Source of the DNA: Micromonospora sp. LH3U1
Lineage (GTDB): Bacteria > Actinomycetota > Actinomycetes > Mycobacteriales > Micromonosporaceae
Assembly (NCBI RefSeq): GCF_028475105.1
Contig: NZ_CP116936.1
Coordinates: 2,604,001-2,668,000, forward strand
Length of the DNA: 64,000 bases
Direction of reading: 5' to 3'
The translations under genes and the position numbers were made by a program. The notes beneath the pieces were generated by a model that was given only the letters and a program-made list of their open reading frames with translations, did not search any database and was not told where the DNA came from. Every line of letters starts with the position of its first letter. The first letter of the stretch is position 1. Shown piece by piece: positions 8,063 through 18,600 of this stretch.

Positions 8063-9868
8063 GTGATCCGTACCCACAATGCCGGAAGCCTGCGCGCCGC
8101 GGACGCCGGCTCGACGGTGACGCTCGCCGGGTGGGTGGCCCGCCGGCGCGACCACGGCGGCGTCATCTTCGTCGACCTGCGCGACGGTTCCGGCGTTGTC
8201 CAGGTGGTGTTCCGCGAAGAGGACGCGCACGCGCTGCGCAACGAGTTCTGCGTGAAGGTCGTCGGCGAGGTGACCCGCCGGCCGGCCGGCAACGAGAACC
8301 CGGAGCTGCCCACCGGTGAGGTCGAGGTGACCGTCGTCGAGCTGGAGGTGCTCTCCGAGGCGGCCCCGCTGCCGCTGCCGGTGGACGACCAGATCGAGGC
8401 CGGTGACGACCTCCGGCTGCGGTACCGCTACCTGGACCTGCGCCGCAGCGGCCCGGCGAACGCGCTGCGCCTGCGCTCGCGCGCCAGCCACCTCGCCCGG
8501 GGTGTGCTGCACGAGCGGGACTTCCTGGAGATCGAGACGCCGACGCTGACCCGCTCGACGCCGGAGGGCGCCCGCGACTTCCTGGTCCCGGTGCGACTCC
8601 AGCCCGGTAGTTGGTACGCGCTGCCGCAGTCGCCTCAGCTGTTCAAGCAGCTGCTGATGGTCGGCGGCATGGAGCGGTATTACCAGATCGCCCGCTGCTA
8701 CCGCGACGAGGACTTCCGCGCCGACCGGCAGCCCGAGTTCACCCAGCTCGACATCGAGATGTCGTTCGTCACCGAGGACGACGTGATCGACCTGGGCGAG
8801 GCGATCGTCTCGGCGCTCTGGAAGGACCTGGCTGGGCACGAGATCGCCACGCCGATCCCGCGGATCACCTGGCACGACGCGATGGCCCGGTACGGCTCGG
8901 ACAAGCCGGACCTGCGCTACGGCGTCGAGCTGACCGAGCTGACCGACTACCTGCGCGGCACCGAGTTCCGGGTCTTCGCCGGGGCGATCGACGCGGGCGG
9001 CTACGTCGGCGCGGTCGTGATGCCGGGCGGCGCGGCGCAGAGCCGTAAGGAGCTGGACGGCTGGCAGGACTGGGCCAAGGCGCGTGGCGCGCGCGGCCTG
9101 GCGTACGTGGTGCTGGACGCCGAGACCGGCGAGGCGCGCGGCCCGGTGGCCAAGAACCTCTCCGCCGAGCACCTGGGTGGGCTCGCCGACGCGGTCGGCG
9201 CGAAGCCGGGCGATGCGGTGTTCTTCGCCGCGAGCGGCACCACCCGGGAGGCGCAGGAGCTGCTCGGCGCGGCCCGCGTCGAGATCGCCAAGCGGTCCGG
9301 CCTGATCGACGAGAGCGCCTGGGCGTTCTGCTGGGTGGTCGACGCGCCGATGTTCGAGCGCACGGACGAGGGCGGTTGGACGGCGGTGCACCACCCGTTC
9401 ACCTCGCCCAACTCGGAGTGGGTCGACCGGTTCGAGGAGGCCCCGGACCGGGCGCTGGCGTACGCGTACGACATCGTCTGCAACGGCAACGAGATCGGCG
9501 GCGGGTCGATCCGTATCCACCGGGGCGACGTGCAGAAGCGGGTCTTCGACCTGCTCGGCATCACCCCGGAGGAGGCGCAGGACAAGTTCGGCTTCCTGCT
9601 GGAGGCGTTCAAGTACGGCGCTCCGCCGCACGGCGGTATCGCCTTCGGCTGGGACCGGGTCTGCATGCTGCTCGCCGGCGCGGACTCGATCCGTGAGGTC
9701 ATCGCCTTCCCGAAGACCCGGGGTGGCTTCGATCCGCTGACCGGCGCGCCGACGCCGATCACCGGCCAGCAGCGCACCGAGGCCGGCATCGACGCCAAGC
9801 CCAAGCCCTCGGCCACCACCCACACCGGCACCGCCGGCCCAGCTGCCCCGGTAGCCGACCCGGTCTGA
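8063..9868 (+). CDS. aspS: aspartate--tRNA ligase
   Basis: 601-residue class II synthetase of the bacterial AspRS type. GTG 8063 is chosen because GAGGAG precedes it by nine bases and the product then begins IRTHNAGSL as in other AspRS; a TTG nine bases earlier overlaps that ribosome site. The OB-fold anticodon domain (1-110) contains [15 protein letters not shown]. Motif 2 lies in [20 protein letters not shown], the GAD insert occupies about 290-420, and motif 3 is [16 protein letters not shown] Pro/Ala/Thr-rich tail of about 35 residues follows. Single gene, divergent from the DUF998 pair. Confidence 0.97.
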   Translation: MIRTHNAGSLRAADAGSTVTLAGWVARRRDHGGVIFVDLRDGSGVVQVVFREEDAHALRNEFCVKVVGEVTRRPAGNENPELPTGEVEVTVVELEVLSEAAPLPLPVDDQIEAGDDLRLRYRYLDLRRSGPANALRLRSRASHLARGVLHERDFLEIETPTLTRSTPEGARDFLVPVRLQPGSWYALPQSPQLFKQLLMVGGMERYYQIARCYRDEDFRADRQPEFTQLDIEMSFVTEDDVIDLGEAIVSALWKDLAGHEIATPIPRITWHDAMARYGSDKPDLRYGVELTELTDYLRGTEFRVFAGAIDAGGYVGAVVMPGGAAQSRKELDGWQDWAKARGARGLAYVVLDAETGEARGPVAKNLSAEHLGGLADAVGAKPGDAVFFAASGTTREAQELLGAARVEIAKRSGLIDESAWAFCWVVDAPMFERTDEGGWTAVHHPFTSPNSEWVDRFEEAPDRALAYAYDIVCNGNEIGGGSIRIHRGDVQKRVFDLLGITPEEAQDKFGFLLEAFKYGAPPHGGIAFGWDRVCMLLAGADSIREVIAFPKTRGGFDPLTGAPTPITGQQRTEAGIDAKPKPSATTHTGTAGPAAPVADPV

Positions 9869-9889
9869 CCGCACCCCCCGCACTGCTTG

Positions 9890-9949
9890 GTTGATCAAGA
9901 GGTTTGCGTCATCATCGCCTCGCGAGATGACGCAAACCTCTTGATCAAC
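9890..9949. repeat. palindromic intergenic repeat, family A copy 2
   Basis: Two exact 24-base arms (9890-9913 and 9926-9949), starting GTTGATCAAGAGGTTT, around a 12-base centre. This is the intact form of the element at 3819-3878, and the two copies share at least 16 bases of each outer arm. It begins 21 bases after the aspS stop, preceded by a short C-run, and ends 19 bases before the next gene. It may terminate aspS transcription. Confidence 0.88.
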
Positions 9950-9968
9950 AGCGGGGGAGTGGGCTGGT

Positions 9969-10781
9969 ATGCGGGTGCTTGTTGTCGGGGGCAGCGGGTT
10001 ACTGGGCCGGGAGGTTTCTCGGCGGGCTGTTGATGCCGGGTTGTCGGTGGTGGGGACCGTTCACTCCGGTGAGATCGCTCTGCCGGGTGTTGCCGTGCGG
10101 CGACTGGACGTGACCGACCGGGCCGCGGTGCGTGCGCTGGTCGCCGAGGTACGCCCCGACGCCGTGGTGAGCACCCCCTACCGGTACGACGACTGGACGG
10201 TCACCGCCGACGGGGCCGCGTACGTGGCGGTCGCCGCGGCCGAGGTGGGCGCTCGGCTGGTGCACGTGTCCAGCGACGCCCTGCACGCCGGCCGTCCGTC
10301 GCCCTACCTCGACGACGACGTGCCCACTCCGATCAACGCGTACGGGGCCGCGAAGGCAGCGGCGGAGACCGCCGTGCGGGCGGTCGACCCCGGCGCGGCA
10401 CTGGTGCGTACCTCGCTGATCCTGGGGGAGGGCAGCAAGCAGATCCAGCTCTGCCGCGAGGCGCTCGCCGGCCGGGCCACCCTGTTCACCGACCAGATCC
10501 GCTGCCCGGTCGACGTCACCGACCTGGCCGACGCCGTGCTGGAATTGGTCCACAGCGCGTACGCCGGCCCGCTCAACGTGGCCGGACCGGACGCGGTCAG
10601 CCGCGCCGAGCTGGGCCTGCTGGTCGCCGAACGGTTCGACCTGGACGCGTCCGGCCTGAAGACCACGACCAGCACCGCCGCCGGTGTTGCCGGGCCCGGC
10701 GACGTACGCCTGGACTCCACCCGCGCCGCTGGCCTGCTGCGCACGCGGCTGCGTGGGGTACGCGAACTCCTGGCTCGCTGA
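9969..10781 (+). CDS. NAD(P)-dependent sugar-nucleotide reductase-like protein (RmlD/SDR family)
   Basis: 270 residues. N-terminal Rossmann motif GGSGLLG (7-13), a DVTD segment near 53-56, and the SDR catalytic pair in YGAAK (about 119-123) place it in the extended SDR group closest to dTDP-4-dehydrorhamnose reductase. The central VHVSSDALHAG stretch resembles the RmlD active-site strand. There is no dTDP-rhamnose cluster here, so the substrate is open; an epimerase or reductase acting on another NDP-sugar is equally possible. Confidence 0.75.
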   Translation: MRVLVVGGSGLLGREVSRRAVDAGLSVVGTVHSGEIALPGVAVRRLDVTDRAAVRALVAEVRPDAVVSTPYRYDDWTVTADGAAYVAVAAAEVGARLVHVSSDALHAGRPSPYLDDDVPTPINAYGAAKAAAETAVRAVDPGAALVRTSLILGEGSKQIQLCREALAGRATLFTDQIRCPVDVTDLADAVLELVHSAYAGPLNVAGPDAVSRAELGLLVAERFDLDASGLKTTTSTAAGVAGPGDVRLDSTRAAGLLRTRLRGVRELLAR

Positions 10782-10807
10782 GCCTGCCGAACATCATTCC
10801 AGTGGAC

Positions 10808-10848
10808 GCACACTTCCTATGCATAACTCTTGTGCATAGGAAGTGTGC
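10808..10848. promoter_or_regulatory. long perfect operator upstream of the ArsR-type regulator
   Basis: GCACACTTCCTATGCA (10808-10823) and its exact complement (10833-10848) flank a nine-base spacer. The site ends 17 bases before the start codon. AGTGTGCAG then occurs twice more in direct order (10843 and 10855). This is what an autorepressed promoter for a dimeric winged-helix regulator looks like. ATGCATAA within it is AT-rich compared with its surroundings. Confidence 0.75.
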
Positions 10849-10865
10849 AGAGATAGTGTGCAGCC

Positions 10866-11465
10866 ATGGAGAACCCCCCATCCGACGGCCGTACCGAGCC
10901 ACGGCGCGTCGATCTGGACGGCCGGCAGGTTCGCGTGCTGGCCCACCCACTGCGGATGCGGCTGCTCGGCTCGCTGCGTATCGACGGCCCGGCGACCGCC
11001 ACGGCCCTCGCCGAGAAGTTGGGCACCAACACCGGCGCGACCAGCTACCACCTGCGGCAACTCGCCGAGGTGGGGCTCGTGGCCGAGGATCCCGACCGGG
11101 GCACCGGTCGGCAGCGCTGGTGGCAGGCCGCGCACGACATGAGTCACTTCGACCCCACCGACTTCGACGAAGACCCGGATGCCCGCGCCGCCGTCCAGTG
11201 GATCCAGGCCGACCAGGTGCGGCTGATGGGCGACCTGGCCGAGCGTTGGATGGCCGTCGAACACCACCAGTCTCGGGCCTGGCGCGACGCCGTCGGGATG
11301 AGTGACCTGGTGCTGCCGCTCGACCCGGCCCGACTACGTGCCCTCAGCGACGACCTGTGGGCGGTGCTGATGCGCTACCGCGACGAAGCCGTGGCCGATG
11401 CCCCGGACGTCAAACCCGTGCACGTGTTCCTGGCCGGCTTCCCGCGTCTGGACGAGCGGTGGTGA
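10866..11465 (+). CDS. ArsR-type helix-turn-helix regulator
   Basis: 199 residues. Residues about 17-95 form a winged helix: VRVLAHPLRMRLLGSLRIDG, then ATALAEKLGTNTGATSYHLR, the recognition helix, and the wing GTGRQRWWQA. This matches the ArsR-like HTH_20 group rather than metal-binding ArsR, as no Cys ligand set is present. The C-terminal 100 residues are a helical effector or dimer domain. It precedes an MFS exporter and sits behind a perfect operator, so it probably represses both until a ligand of the exporter binds. Confidence 0.88.
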   Translation: MENPPSDGRTEPRRVDLDGRQVRVLAHPLRMRLLGSLRIDGPATATALAEKLGTNTGATSYHLRQLAEVGLVAEDPDRGTGRQRWWQAAHDMSHFDPTDFDEDPDARAAVQWIQADQVRLMGDLAERWMAVEHHQSRAWRDAVGMSDLVLPLDPARLRALSDDLWAVLMRYRDEAVADAPDVKPVHVFLAGFPRLDERW

Positions 11466-11568
11466 GCGCGAGGAGTGAGCCGGGTTTGCGAGCCCCGCAG
11501 TCGCGAACCGAAGGTGGCTCTGTGAGTGCGAGGAGTGAGCCGGGTTTGCGAGCCCCGCAGTCGCGAGC
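11462..11568 (+). repeat. two tandem copies of a stop-codon-associated intergenic repeat
   Basis: Copy A (11462-11508) and copy B (11522-11568) are 47 bases each, nearly identical, with 13 bases between. Each starts GTGAGYGCGAGGAGTG and ends CCCGCAGTCGCGA. The TGA stop of the regulator gene lies inside the first four bases of copy A. A variant copy is at 49547-49591. The ends are partly complementary (CGCGA against TCGCG), so a hairpin is possible. The repeat fills most of the gap before the MFS gene. Confidence 0.88.
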
Positions 11569-11580
11569 AGAGGAGACGCA

Positions 11581-12867
11581 GTGAGCGCGCTGACCGTACG
11601 CCAGGTCCGGAATCGCTACCTCACGCTCTACGGTCTGCGCTGGCTGCCCACCGGACTGTTGATCCCGGTGATGATCCTGCTCATGCAGGAGCGCGGCCTG
11701 ACGCTGCCACAGATCGGCCTGGTCGGCACCGCGCAGGGGCTGCTGGTGCTGGCGCTGGAGCTGCCCACCGGCGGGCTCGCCGACGCCCTCGGTCGCCGAC
11801 CCGTGCTGCTCGCCGCCGGAGCGCTCAACCTCGCCTCGCTGGCGCTGTTCGCGGTGGCCGACTCGTTCTGGATGTTCTTCCTGGTCTGGGCGTTGCAGGG
11901 GGTCTACCGGGCGTTGGACAGCGGCCCGCTGGAGTCCTGGTACGTCGATGCCACCCTGGCCGCCGACCCGGATGCCGAGTACGAGAAGGGCCTCGGGTAC
12001 GGCGGCACTGTCATCGGTGGCGCTATCGCCGGTGGCGCGCTGCTCAGCGGTGGTCTCATCGCCCTCGGCCCGATGGGGCCGGTCAGCGCGCTCACCGTGC
12101 CCGTGCTGGCCGCCATCGTCGCGCAGGCGGCGGCGCTCGTCGCGCTTGTCGTGCTGCTGGTGGAGGAGCGGCCGGCCACCGGGTTCGCGGCGCTACGGGC
12201 CTCGGTGGTGCAGGCGCCCCGGATGATCGGCCAGGCGGTCGGGCTGCTGCGCCGGTCCCGGGTGCTGCTGGCCCTGGTGGCGGTGGAGCTGTTCTGGGGC
12301 TTCGGGATGGTCACCTTCGAGTCGCTGCTGCCGGTGCGGCTCGCCGAGGTGATCGGCGATCCGGAACGTGCGGCGGCACTGCTCGGACCGGCCAACTCGG
12401 CCGCCTGGCTCGCCTCGGCCGCCGGCGCGGCGCTGACCCCGCTGCTGCTGCGCTGGTTCGGTGCCGCACCGGGCGCGGCCCTGCTGCGCATCCTGCAGGG
12501 GGTGACGGTGGTCGGGATGGGGCTGTTCGCCGGGCCGGTCGGGGTGTTGGTGGCGTACCTGGCCTGCTACGCCGTGCACGGCGCGTCGAACCCGCTGCAC
12601 AGTGGGCTGCTGCATCGGCAGGTCGACGGCCCGTACCGGACCAGCGTGCTCTCCCTCAACTCGATGATGGCGCAGCCGGCCGGCGCGCTCGGCGGGGTGG
12701 TGCTTACCGCGCTGGCCGCCGCCACCAGCGTCGGCACCGCGATGGTGGTCGGCGGGGTGGTGCTGGCCGTCGCCGCCCCGCTCTACCTGCCCGCCTGGCT
12801 TGCCGGCCGCACACCCGCACCTGCCATCGAACCGACCGCGGTCCCCGTACCCGCCGTCGAGCGATGA
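11581..12867 (+). CDS. MFS transporter
   Basis: 428 residues with about twelve hydrophobic segments. Between helices 2 and 3 there is the MFS loop GGLADALGRRPVLLAAG, close to the family signature GxxaDrxGRR. Charged residues are few elsewhere, and no large extra domain is present, which fits a drug or metabolite exporter. GAGGAGA lies directly before GTG 11581. It follows the ArsR-type regulator, from which it is separated only by the repeat pair, and ends in a hairpin. Likely a regulated efflux unit; substrate unknown. Confidence 0.88.
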   Translation: MSALTVRQVRNRYLTLYGLRWLPTGLLIPVMILLMQERGLTLPQIGLVGTAQGLLVLALELPTGGLADALGRRPVLLAAGALNLASLALFAVADSFWMFFLVWALQGVYRALDSGPLESWYVDATLAADPDAEYEKGLGYGGTVIGGAIAGGALLSGGLIALGPMGPVSALTVPVLAAIVAQAAALVALVVLLVEERPATGFAALRASVVQAPRMIGQAVGLLRRSRVLLALVAVELFWGFGMVTFESLLPVRLAEVIGDPERAAALLGPANSAAWLASAAGAALTPLLLRWFGAAPGAALLRILQGVTVVGMGLFAGPVGVLVAYLACYAVHGASNPLHSGLLHRQVDGPYRTSVLSLNSMMAQPAGALGGVVLTALAAATSVGTAMVVGGVVLAVAAPLYLPAWLAGRTPAPAIEPTAVPVPAVER

Positions 12868-12870
12868 GGA

Positions 12871-12893
12871 CAGGCCCCTCGCTGAGGGGCCTG
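12871..12893. terminator. bidirectional hairpin between MFS and acetyltransferase genes
   Basis: CAGGCCCCTC and GAGGGGCCTG form an exact 10-bp stem with a three-base loop. It starts four bases after the MFS stop and lies ten bases before the end of the convergent gene, so it can serve both. Confidence 0.8.
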
Positions 12894-12903
12894 CCCCCAC
12901 GTC

Positions 12904-13644
12904 TCAGGCGAGGCGGAACGAGCTGAGGGAGAGGCTGTTGGTGAAACCGAGCCGACGGTAGAGCCGCACCGCACCGACATTGCTCGGATAGACGCCGAGC
13001 CCCACGGTGTCGTGGCGCGCCAGCAGCGCCCGGGTCATCCCGGCGGTCAGGGACGCGCCCAGCCCAACACCCTGTTGGTCGGGTGCGACGGTCAGGCCGG
13101 CGAGGAAGCCGATGTCACCCTGGCTGCGGTCCGCGCCGCACGCCACCAGCCGGTCGCCGGCCCGGATGCCGTACCAGTCCACCACCCGTGGGTCGCCCGG
13201 GCGGGAGGTGGTGCTCGGGAACGCCTCGTCGATCAGCGCCTCCAACGCCGGATGGTCGGCCTCGGTGAGTCGTACCACCCGCTGCTCGTCCGCCTGCGCC
13301 GGTGGTGGCGTGTCGGTCCAGTGGAAGTCCCAGTCAGCGTGGCCGGTCACCGCCAGTCGGCCCGCGAGCAGGGCGGGATCGTGCCGGGGTAGGTGCAGCC
13401 GCTGCTCCGGGCGCAACACCCCGTCCGCAACCAACGCGACACAGACCTCGATCGCCGGCCCGGCCGGGCCGATCGCACAGCCGGCCGGCCCGTGCTCGGA
13501 CGGCACCACCCACAGCACGGCGCCGTCGCGCCGGTAACCGCGCACCGGTGGGCGACTACCGAGTGCGTGCCGGGCGAACGGGTGGTGGCCGACGGCGGCC
13601 AGGACAGCGGTCCGGTCCCCAAGCACCTGGTCGTCGACGATCAT
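12904..13644 (-). CDS. GNAT-family N-acetyltransferase
   Basis: 246 residues from ATG 13644 (a longer frame from 13710 has no ribosome site). The GNAT domain is in the C-terminal half: motif A is seen in [21 protein letters not shown], with the Q/RxxGxG acetyl-CoA loop as QQGVGLG, followed by [19 protein letters not shown], motif B. The N-terminal half looks like a degenerate second GNAT fold. Substrate unknown. Confidence 0.85.
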   Translation of the reverse strand: MIVDDQVLGDRTAVLAAVGHHPFARHALGSRPPVRGYRRDGAVLWVVPSEHGPAGCAIGPAGPAIEVCVALVADGVLRPEQRLHLPRHDPALLAGRLAVTGHADWDFHWTDTPPPAQADEQRVVRLTEADHPALEALIDEAFPSTTSRPGDPRVVDWYGIRAGDRLVACGADRSQGDIGFLAGLTVAPDQQGVGLGASLTAGMTRALLARHDTVGLGVYPSNVGAVRLYRRLGFTNSLSLSSFRLA

Positions 13645-13784
13645 GCTGGTCAGCCTAGGAGCCCGGGGTGCACCGTCGGCGCCCGGCCACGATTTGCATG
13701 CCAAATCCACCGTGGAGATTGGCGAGCCGACCGATTGGGTACATCACGCGCCGACCTACTGGGAACCCCCACCGGAGGACCGAC

Positions 13785-14006
13785 ATGCTCGCCATTCTCG
13801 CGGCCATCGTCTTTGGCTTCGCTCTGCTGCTCGACCTGCTCAACACGGACTTCGGAGCACCGGACCTGTTCAACTGGAACACGCTCGTGCTCATCGGACT
13901 GCTCCTGCTCTCGCTCTACCTGGCCGGCGTGGGCAGTGGCCCGCGCGGCGGTGGCGGCGGTGGCGGCGGCCGCTGGTACCGGGGCCGGCGCCCCGGTCGC
14001 GGCTGA
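13785..14006 (+). CDS. small membrane protein with Gly-rich tail
   Basis: 73 residues from ATG 13785, with GGAGG eight bases upstream. Two hydrophobic stretches (about 1-19 and 33-47) are joined by a short acidic loop, then a run of eight Gly and an Arg/Tyr-rich end ([11 protein letters not shown]). No known domain. A tiny double-spanning membrane protein is the only safe statement. It lies between the divergent acetyltransferase and rarA. Confidence 0.65.
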   Translation: MLAILAAIVFGFALLLDLLNTDFGAPDLFNWNTLVLIGLLLLSLYLAGVGSGPRGGGGGGGGRWYRGRRPGRG

Positions 14007-14080
14007 CCGGAACCGATCACCGGTGGCGGGCCCGCGGCGCGATTCCGGCGTCGTGGGCCCGGCCCGGTACTGTCTTCGTG

Positions 14081-15619
14081 ATGGAGTCCGACGCCCTCTT
14101 CTCCCTCGGTGAACCCGCCGGGTCGCGCAGCGCGCCCGACGGTCCCGCCGGTGTCGACGGCTTCACTGCGGTGGCCGACGATTCGCCCCTGCCCGTCCGG
14201 ATGCGCCCGGTGACCCTCGACGAGTTGGTCGGGCAGGGCCACCTACTCGCTCCCGGTGCCCCGCTGCGGCAGCTGGTCTCCGGCGCCGCCCCGATGTCGG
14301 TGATCCTCTGGGGCCCGCCGGGCAGTGGCAAGACCACCATCGCGCACCTGGTGGCCGGGGCGACCGACCGCCGCTTCGTCGCCATGTCGGCGCTCTCCGC
14401 CGGCGTCAAGGACGTACGAGCGGTGATCGAGGCGGCTCGCCGCCAGCGACGCTCGGGCGGCCCGCAGACGGTGCTCTTCATCGACGAGGTGCACCGGTTC
14501 AGTAAGACCCAACAGGATTCGTTGCTCGCCGCGGTCGAGGACCGGACGGTCACGTTGCTGGCGGCGACCACCGAGAACCCGTACTTCTCGGTCATCTCCC
14601 CCCTGCTGTCGCGGTGCGTGCTGCTCACCCTGCAACCGTTGGACGACGAGGCGGTGCGGGGCCTGCTGCGCCGCGCGGTCGCCGACAAGCGTGGCCTGGA
14701 TGGGGCTCTCGCCCTGACCTCCGAGGCCGAGGACCACCTGGTCCGGCTCGCCGCCGGTGACGTCCGCAAGGCACTCACCGCACTGGAGGCGGCGGCGGCG
14801 TCCGCCACGGCGCTCGGCACCGGGGGGATCGACCTCGCCACCGCCGAGCAGGCGGTCGACGTGGCGGCGGTGCGCTACGACCGCGACGGCGACGCCCACT
14901 ACGACGTGGTCAGCGCCTTCATCAAGAGCATGCGCGGCTCGGACGTGGACGCCGCGGTGCACTGGCTGGCCCGCATGCTGGTCGCCGGTGAGGACGCCCG
15001 GTTCATCGCCCGTCGCCTGGTCATCTTCGCCAGTGAGGATGTTGGCATGGCCGACCCCGGGGCCTTGAGCGTCGCCACCGCCGCTGCGCACGCCGTCGAG
15101 TACGTCGGGCTGCCCGAAGTGCAGCTCACCCTGGCCCAGGCCGTGATCCACCTGGCCACCGCGCCCAAGTCGAACTCGGCCACCACCGCCATCGGCGCCG
15201 CGATCGCCGACGTCCGGGCCGGTCGCGGTGGTCCGGTGCCGCGAGGGCTGCGCGACGCGCACTACGCCGGCGCCCGGGGGCTGGGCCACGGGACCGGCTA
15301 CCGCTACCCGCACGACGACCAGCGCGGGGTGGTCACCCAGCAGTACGTCCCGGACGACCTGGTGGGCACGGACTACTACCAGCCCAGCCCGCACGGCGCG
15401 GAACGGTCGGTGGCCACCCGGCTGCCGCTGCTGCGCCGGATCGTGCGTGGCCTGCCGGCCCCGGCCACCCGTCCGGAAACTCCGACCGCCGAGCCGCCGG
15501 TAACGGCGCAGAGCGCGTCGGCGCTTCCCGGGGAGACCGGTCGCCCGGCGACGGGCACGGGCTCCGCCGGCACGATGCAGGACAGCGGCACCGACGCCGC
15601 AGGAGAGGGTCAACAGTGA
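14081..15619 (+). CDS. rarA: replication-associated recombination protein A (RarA/MgsA)
   Basis: 512 residues from ATG 14081. AAA+ ATPase that loads at stalled forks. Walker [10 protein letters not shown] is at about 78-86, Walker [10 protein letters not shown] near 131-139, sensor 1 in AATTENPYF and the arginine-finger region SPLLSRC. The C-terminal tetramerisation region contains [16 protein letters not shown] and [10 protein letters not shown], diagnostic for MgsA/RarA. The last 60 residues are a Pro/Thr/Ala-rich tail. It overlaps the next gene by four bases (GTGA). Confidence 0.96.
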   Translation: MESDALFSLGEPAGSRSAPDGPAGVDGFTAVADDSPLPVRMRPVTLDELVGQGHLLAPGAPLRQLVSGAAPMSVILWGPPGSGKTTIAHLVAGATDRRFVAMSALSAGVKDVRAVIEAARRQRRSGGPQTVLFIDEVHRFSKTQQDSLLAAVEDRTVTLLAATTENPYFSVISPLLSRCVLLTLQPLDDEAVRGLLRRAVADKRGLDGALALTSEAEDHLVRLAAGDVRKALTALEAAAASATALGTGGIDLATAEQAVDVAAVRYDRDGDAHYDVVSAFIKSMRGSDVDAAVHWLARMLVAGEDARFIARRLVIFASEDVGMADPGALSVATAAAHAVEYVGLPEVQLTLAQAVIHLATAPKSNSATTAIGAAIADVRAGRGGPVPRGLRDAHYAGARGLGHGTGYRYPHDDQRGVVTQQYVPDDLVGTDYYQPSPHGAERSVATRLPLLRRIVRGLPAPATRPETPTAEPPVTAQSASALPGETGRPATGTGSAGTMQDSGTDAAGEGQQ

Positions 15620-18600
15620 GATCGCGTGGTGGGGACCGCCCGGACGAGGGCCCGGACGAGCGGCGCGATCCCCGCGCCAAGGCGCGCCGCTGGGGTCGAG
15701 GACGGCCGGCCGAGGCTGAGCCGGAGGAGCCGGTCGCCGGCGAGGAGTTCGGCTGGATCGACGACCTGCGCTCGGCCAAGCAGCAACGCAGCGAACTGGG
15801 TCCGGATGGCGCCCCGGCAGAGCCGAACGCCCCGCGTGGGGGCGCGCCGGCAGAAGCCGCCGGGCCGCGTACGGCAGCGCCGGCCGGTGCGCGTGGAGGT
15901 GGGCCGGTGCCGCCGGAGGTCGCGGGGCCGCCCGCCGGTGTCGCCGCGCGTCGACCGGTCGACGGTCCCTGGCCGGGGAGGCCCCGCCAGCGGGCCGCCG
16001 CCCGGATGACCGGTCACCCGCCGCCAGCCCCGGTGCACCGGCACCGGGCCAACCAGCGCGTCGTGGGGTGCAACCGGCGCCCGGCGCCCGCGCCGCCGTA
16101 CCGCCGTCGCCACCGGCCTCGGGCGCACCGACCGGTCGTCGTCCGGAGGCCGCCGTTCCGACGGGCCGCCGTCCGGACGCTCCCGCACCCGGGGGTCATC
16201 CGGACGCGATGCCGCCGCTGCGCCGTCCGGACGCCGGCCCGCCGGCCCGCCGACCCGGCCCGGAGCCCACCGCACCCGGCCGTCCACTGCCGCCTGCCGA
16301 CGGCACGCCCGCCGGTCGACGCGCCGCTGGACCGGCGCCCGATCCGGCGCGGGCTCCCGGGTCACCCGCCACCTCCGGCCCGGCCCGGTTCGACGGCGCC
16401 CCGGCTGGCGCTGTGCCGCCGGTCACGGACGGCCTGCGGCCCGACCCCGCCATCGACCGTGACCCGCGTACCGCCCGGCGTCACCCGGGCCCGGTCGACC
16501 CCGGGGCACCAGAGCCTGCCGGCCGCCGTGCCCCCGAGCGCTCCCGTCCGGCAGCCGGCGGCCGCCGCCGTGCCGCCGAGCCCGATGGGCCGGCGGTGCC
16601 CCGCTCGGGCAACGCGCCGTCGGTGCCCGAGGCCGTCGGCGGTCACAGCGGCGCCATGCCCACCGTCGGCCCGGCCGACGGCACCGGTCGCCGCCGGGTC
16701 GTCCCCGACGAGCCGGAGCGACGTACGCCGGCCGGCGGCGAACCCCGGGCGGACCGTCCGGAGCGGCCCGCCGACTGGCTGCGCCAGGCCGGCCGCCTGC
16801 CGCACACCGACCCCGGCCTGCCGGTGGTCAACCGCCGTGGTGGCACCCCGCCCGCCGCGGGTCGCCGTCCGGCACCGGCCGCCGGCACGGGTGAGCTCGC
16901 CGACCACGCGTCCGGTCGGCTGGCCGTGCCCGATCCGGCCGCCGAGCGCACCGCCGGCCGCCGGCCGCGGGGCCGCCGGCTGACCCGGGCGCGGAGGCAC
17001 CGACCGGTCGTCGTGTCGTCCAGCCCGACGCGCCGGGATCCACGGGAGAACAGGCCCTGCAATATCCGCCGGCATCCCGTGAGCGGCCCACCCGTGGCCG
17101 GGGCGCTGCGGCGCCCCGACGGACCCCACCGGTCGGCGCGGCCGTGCGGCGGGCGGGTCCGGCCCGGACGCAACGCCCACCCCGGACCCGACCGGTCGAC
17201 GACGCCCACCGGCCGAGCCTGGCCCGGACGGCCCGGCCGGACCGGGTCGACCCGGCCCGGCGAGTGACCGTGGCGACGACCCGTACGCCGGTGGCCGACC
17301 CGCGCCGGGTGCCGGTCCCGTCGCACCAGCTCGGGGGCCGCCCGCTCCACGCCGCCCGGCCGGGCCCGGCCCACCCCGGGTGACGCACCGGTCCAGGGCG
17401 CCGGGCGCCGTGGCCCCGACGGCCCACCCCGCCCCGGCCCGGGTGCCGAGGCCGCACCCCGGGACGTAGCCCGTCCGGACGGTCCTGCTCGCGCCGCCGT
17501 ACCGCCAGGTGCGGACGGTCCACCGCGACCGCGTCCGGACGGTCCCGTTCGCGCCGCCGCTGCGCCGGGTGTGGACGGTCCGCCGCGAGCACGTCCGGAC
17601 GGTCCTGCCCGTGCCGCCGTCCGACCACCCGGCGGCGCGCAGCCGCCTGGCGGCGACGATCGGGCGAACGGTGAGCCGGGTGCCGGTCCCGGGTCCCCCA
17701 TGCCGACTCGTGGTGGTGCCCCGGCCGGTCGACCCGCGCCCGCCGACCGTGCCGCCGGGCGTGCCCTGCCTCCCCATCGGGAGCCCGGCCGTTCCGAGCC
17801 GAGCGGCGTCGCACCGGTGCCGCCGCCCGGCCGCTCCGGCGAGCCCATCGGCGTGGCCCGTGCCGCCGCCGTAGTGCCTTCCCCGTCCGGTCCGGCGGAC
17901 CGGCCGACCCCGAAGCCGTCCGACGGGCCCGCGCTGCGCTCGGCCGGCCAGGACGCGCCGGACGACGGCGCCGCATCAGGTGCCCGGTCCGAGTTGCGTC
18001 GGCAGTTGCGTGAGCGGCGCCGCCTGCGTGCGGCGGTGCTGGTCGTGGTCAGCATCGTGCTGCTCGGCGCGGTGCCGCTCTTCTTCGGCATCCGGACGCT
18101 GAGCCGGGACCCGGTCTTCGACAACCTGGACCAGCTCAACGTGCCCGCCTGGGCCGCCGCGAAGACGGTCGACGACGTCAGCGGCAGCCGCTGGTGCCTG
18201 CTCGACTGCCGGCTGCGTGAGCGCACCGTGACCTCGGAGAAGGCGCCAAAGGACACGGCGGAGGTCTACGAGGACGCGCTGCGCCAGGACGGCTGGCAGC
18301 CGTGGAAGGTGGACCGCTGCCCGGAGCAGCAGACGAAGGGCAGCTACACCTGCTGGCGCCGGGACGAGTTGACGCTCGACCTGTGGGTACGCGAGCCGAC
18401 CTGCGTGCCGCCGCCGGTCGACGGCGAGCCGGCCGTCGTGCCGTCTGGGGATCCGTCGGCCGCTGCGACGGAGTGCACCGGCTCGTTGGTGTCGGTGAAG
18501 GTGCGTAACGCGATCGACGACGAGCGGACCAGGCCGCAGCCGACCACCGACCCGTCACTGACCGGAGAGGATCCGTTCCCGACGGTCAGTGGGGATCCGC

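Noticed and set aside
7394..9898. Long minus-strand frame across aspS and part of the DUF998 gene
   Set aside because: It covers a complete aspS and an out-of-frame part of a real gene, and shows no domain.
11462..11568. CRISPR array
   Set aside because: Only two close copies with a 13-base spacer and no cas genes; the third copy is 38 kb away at a stop codon.
16362..18256. Long minus-strand frames opposite the Pro-rich gene
   Set aside because: Arg/Gly-rich shadow frames; the plus strand has the correct GC3 pattern, a ribosome-overlap start and a membrane helix.
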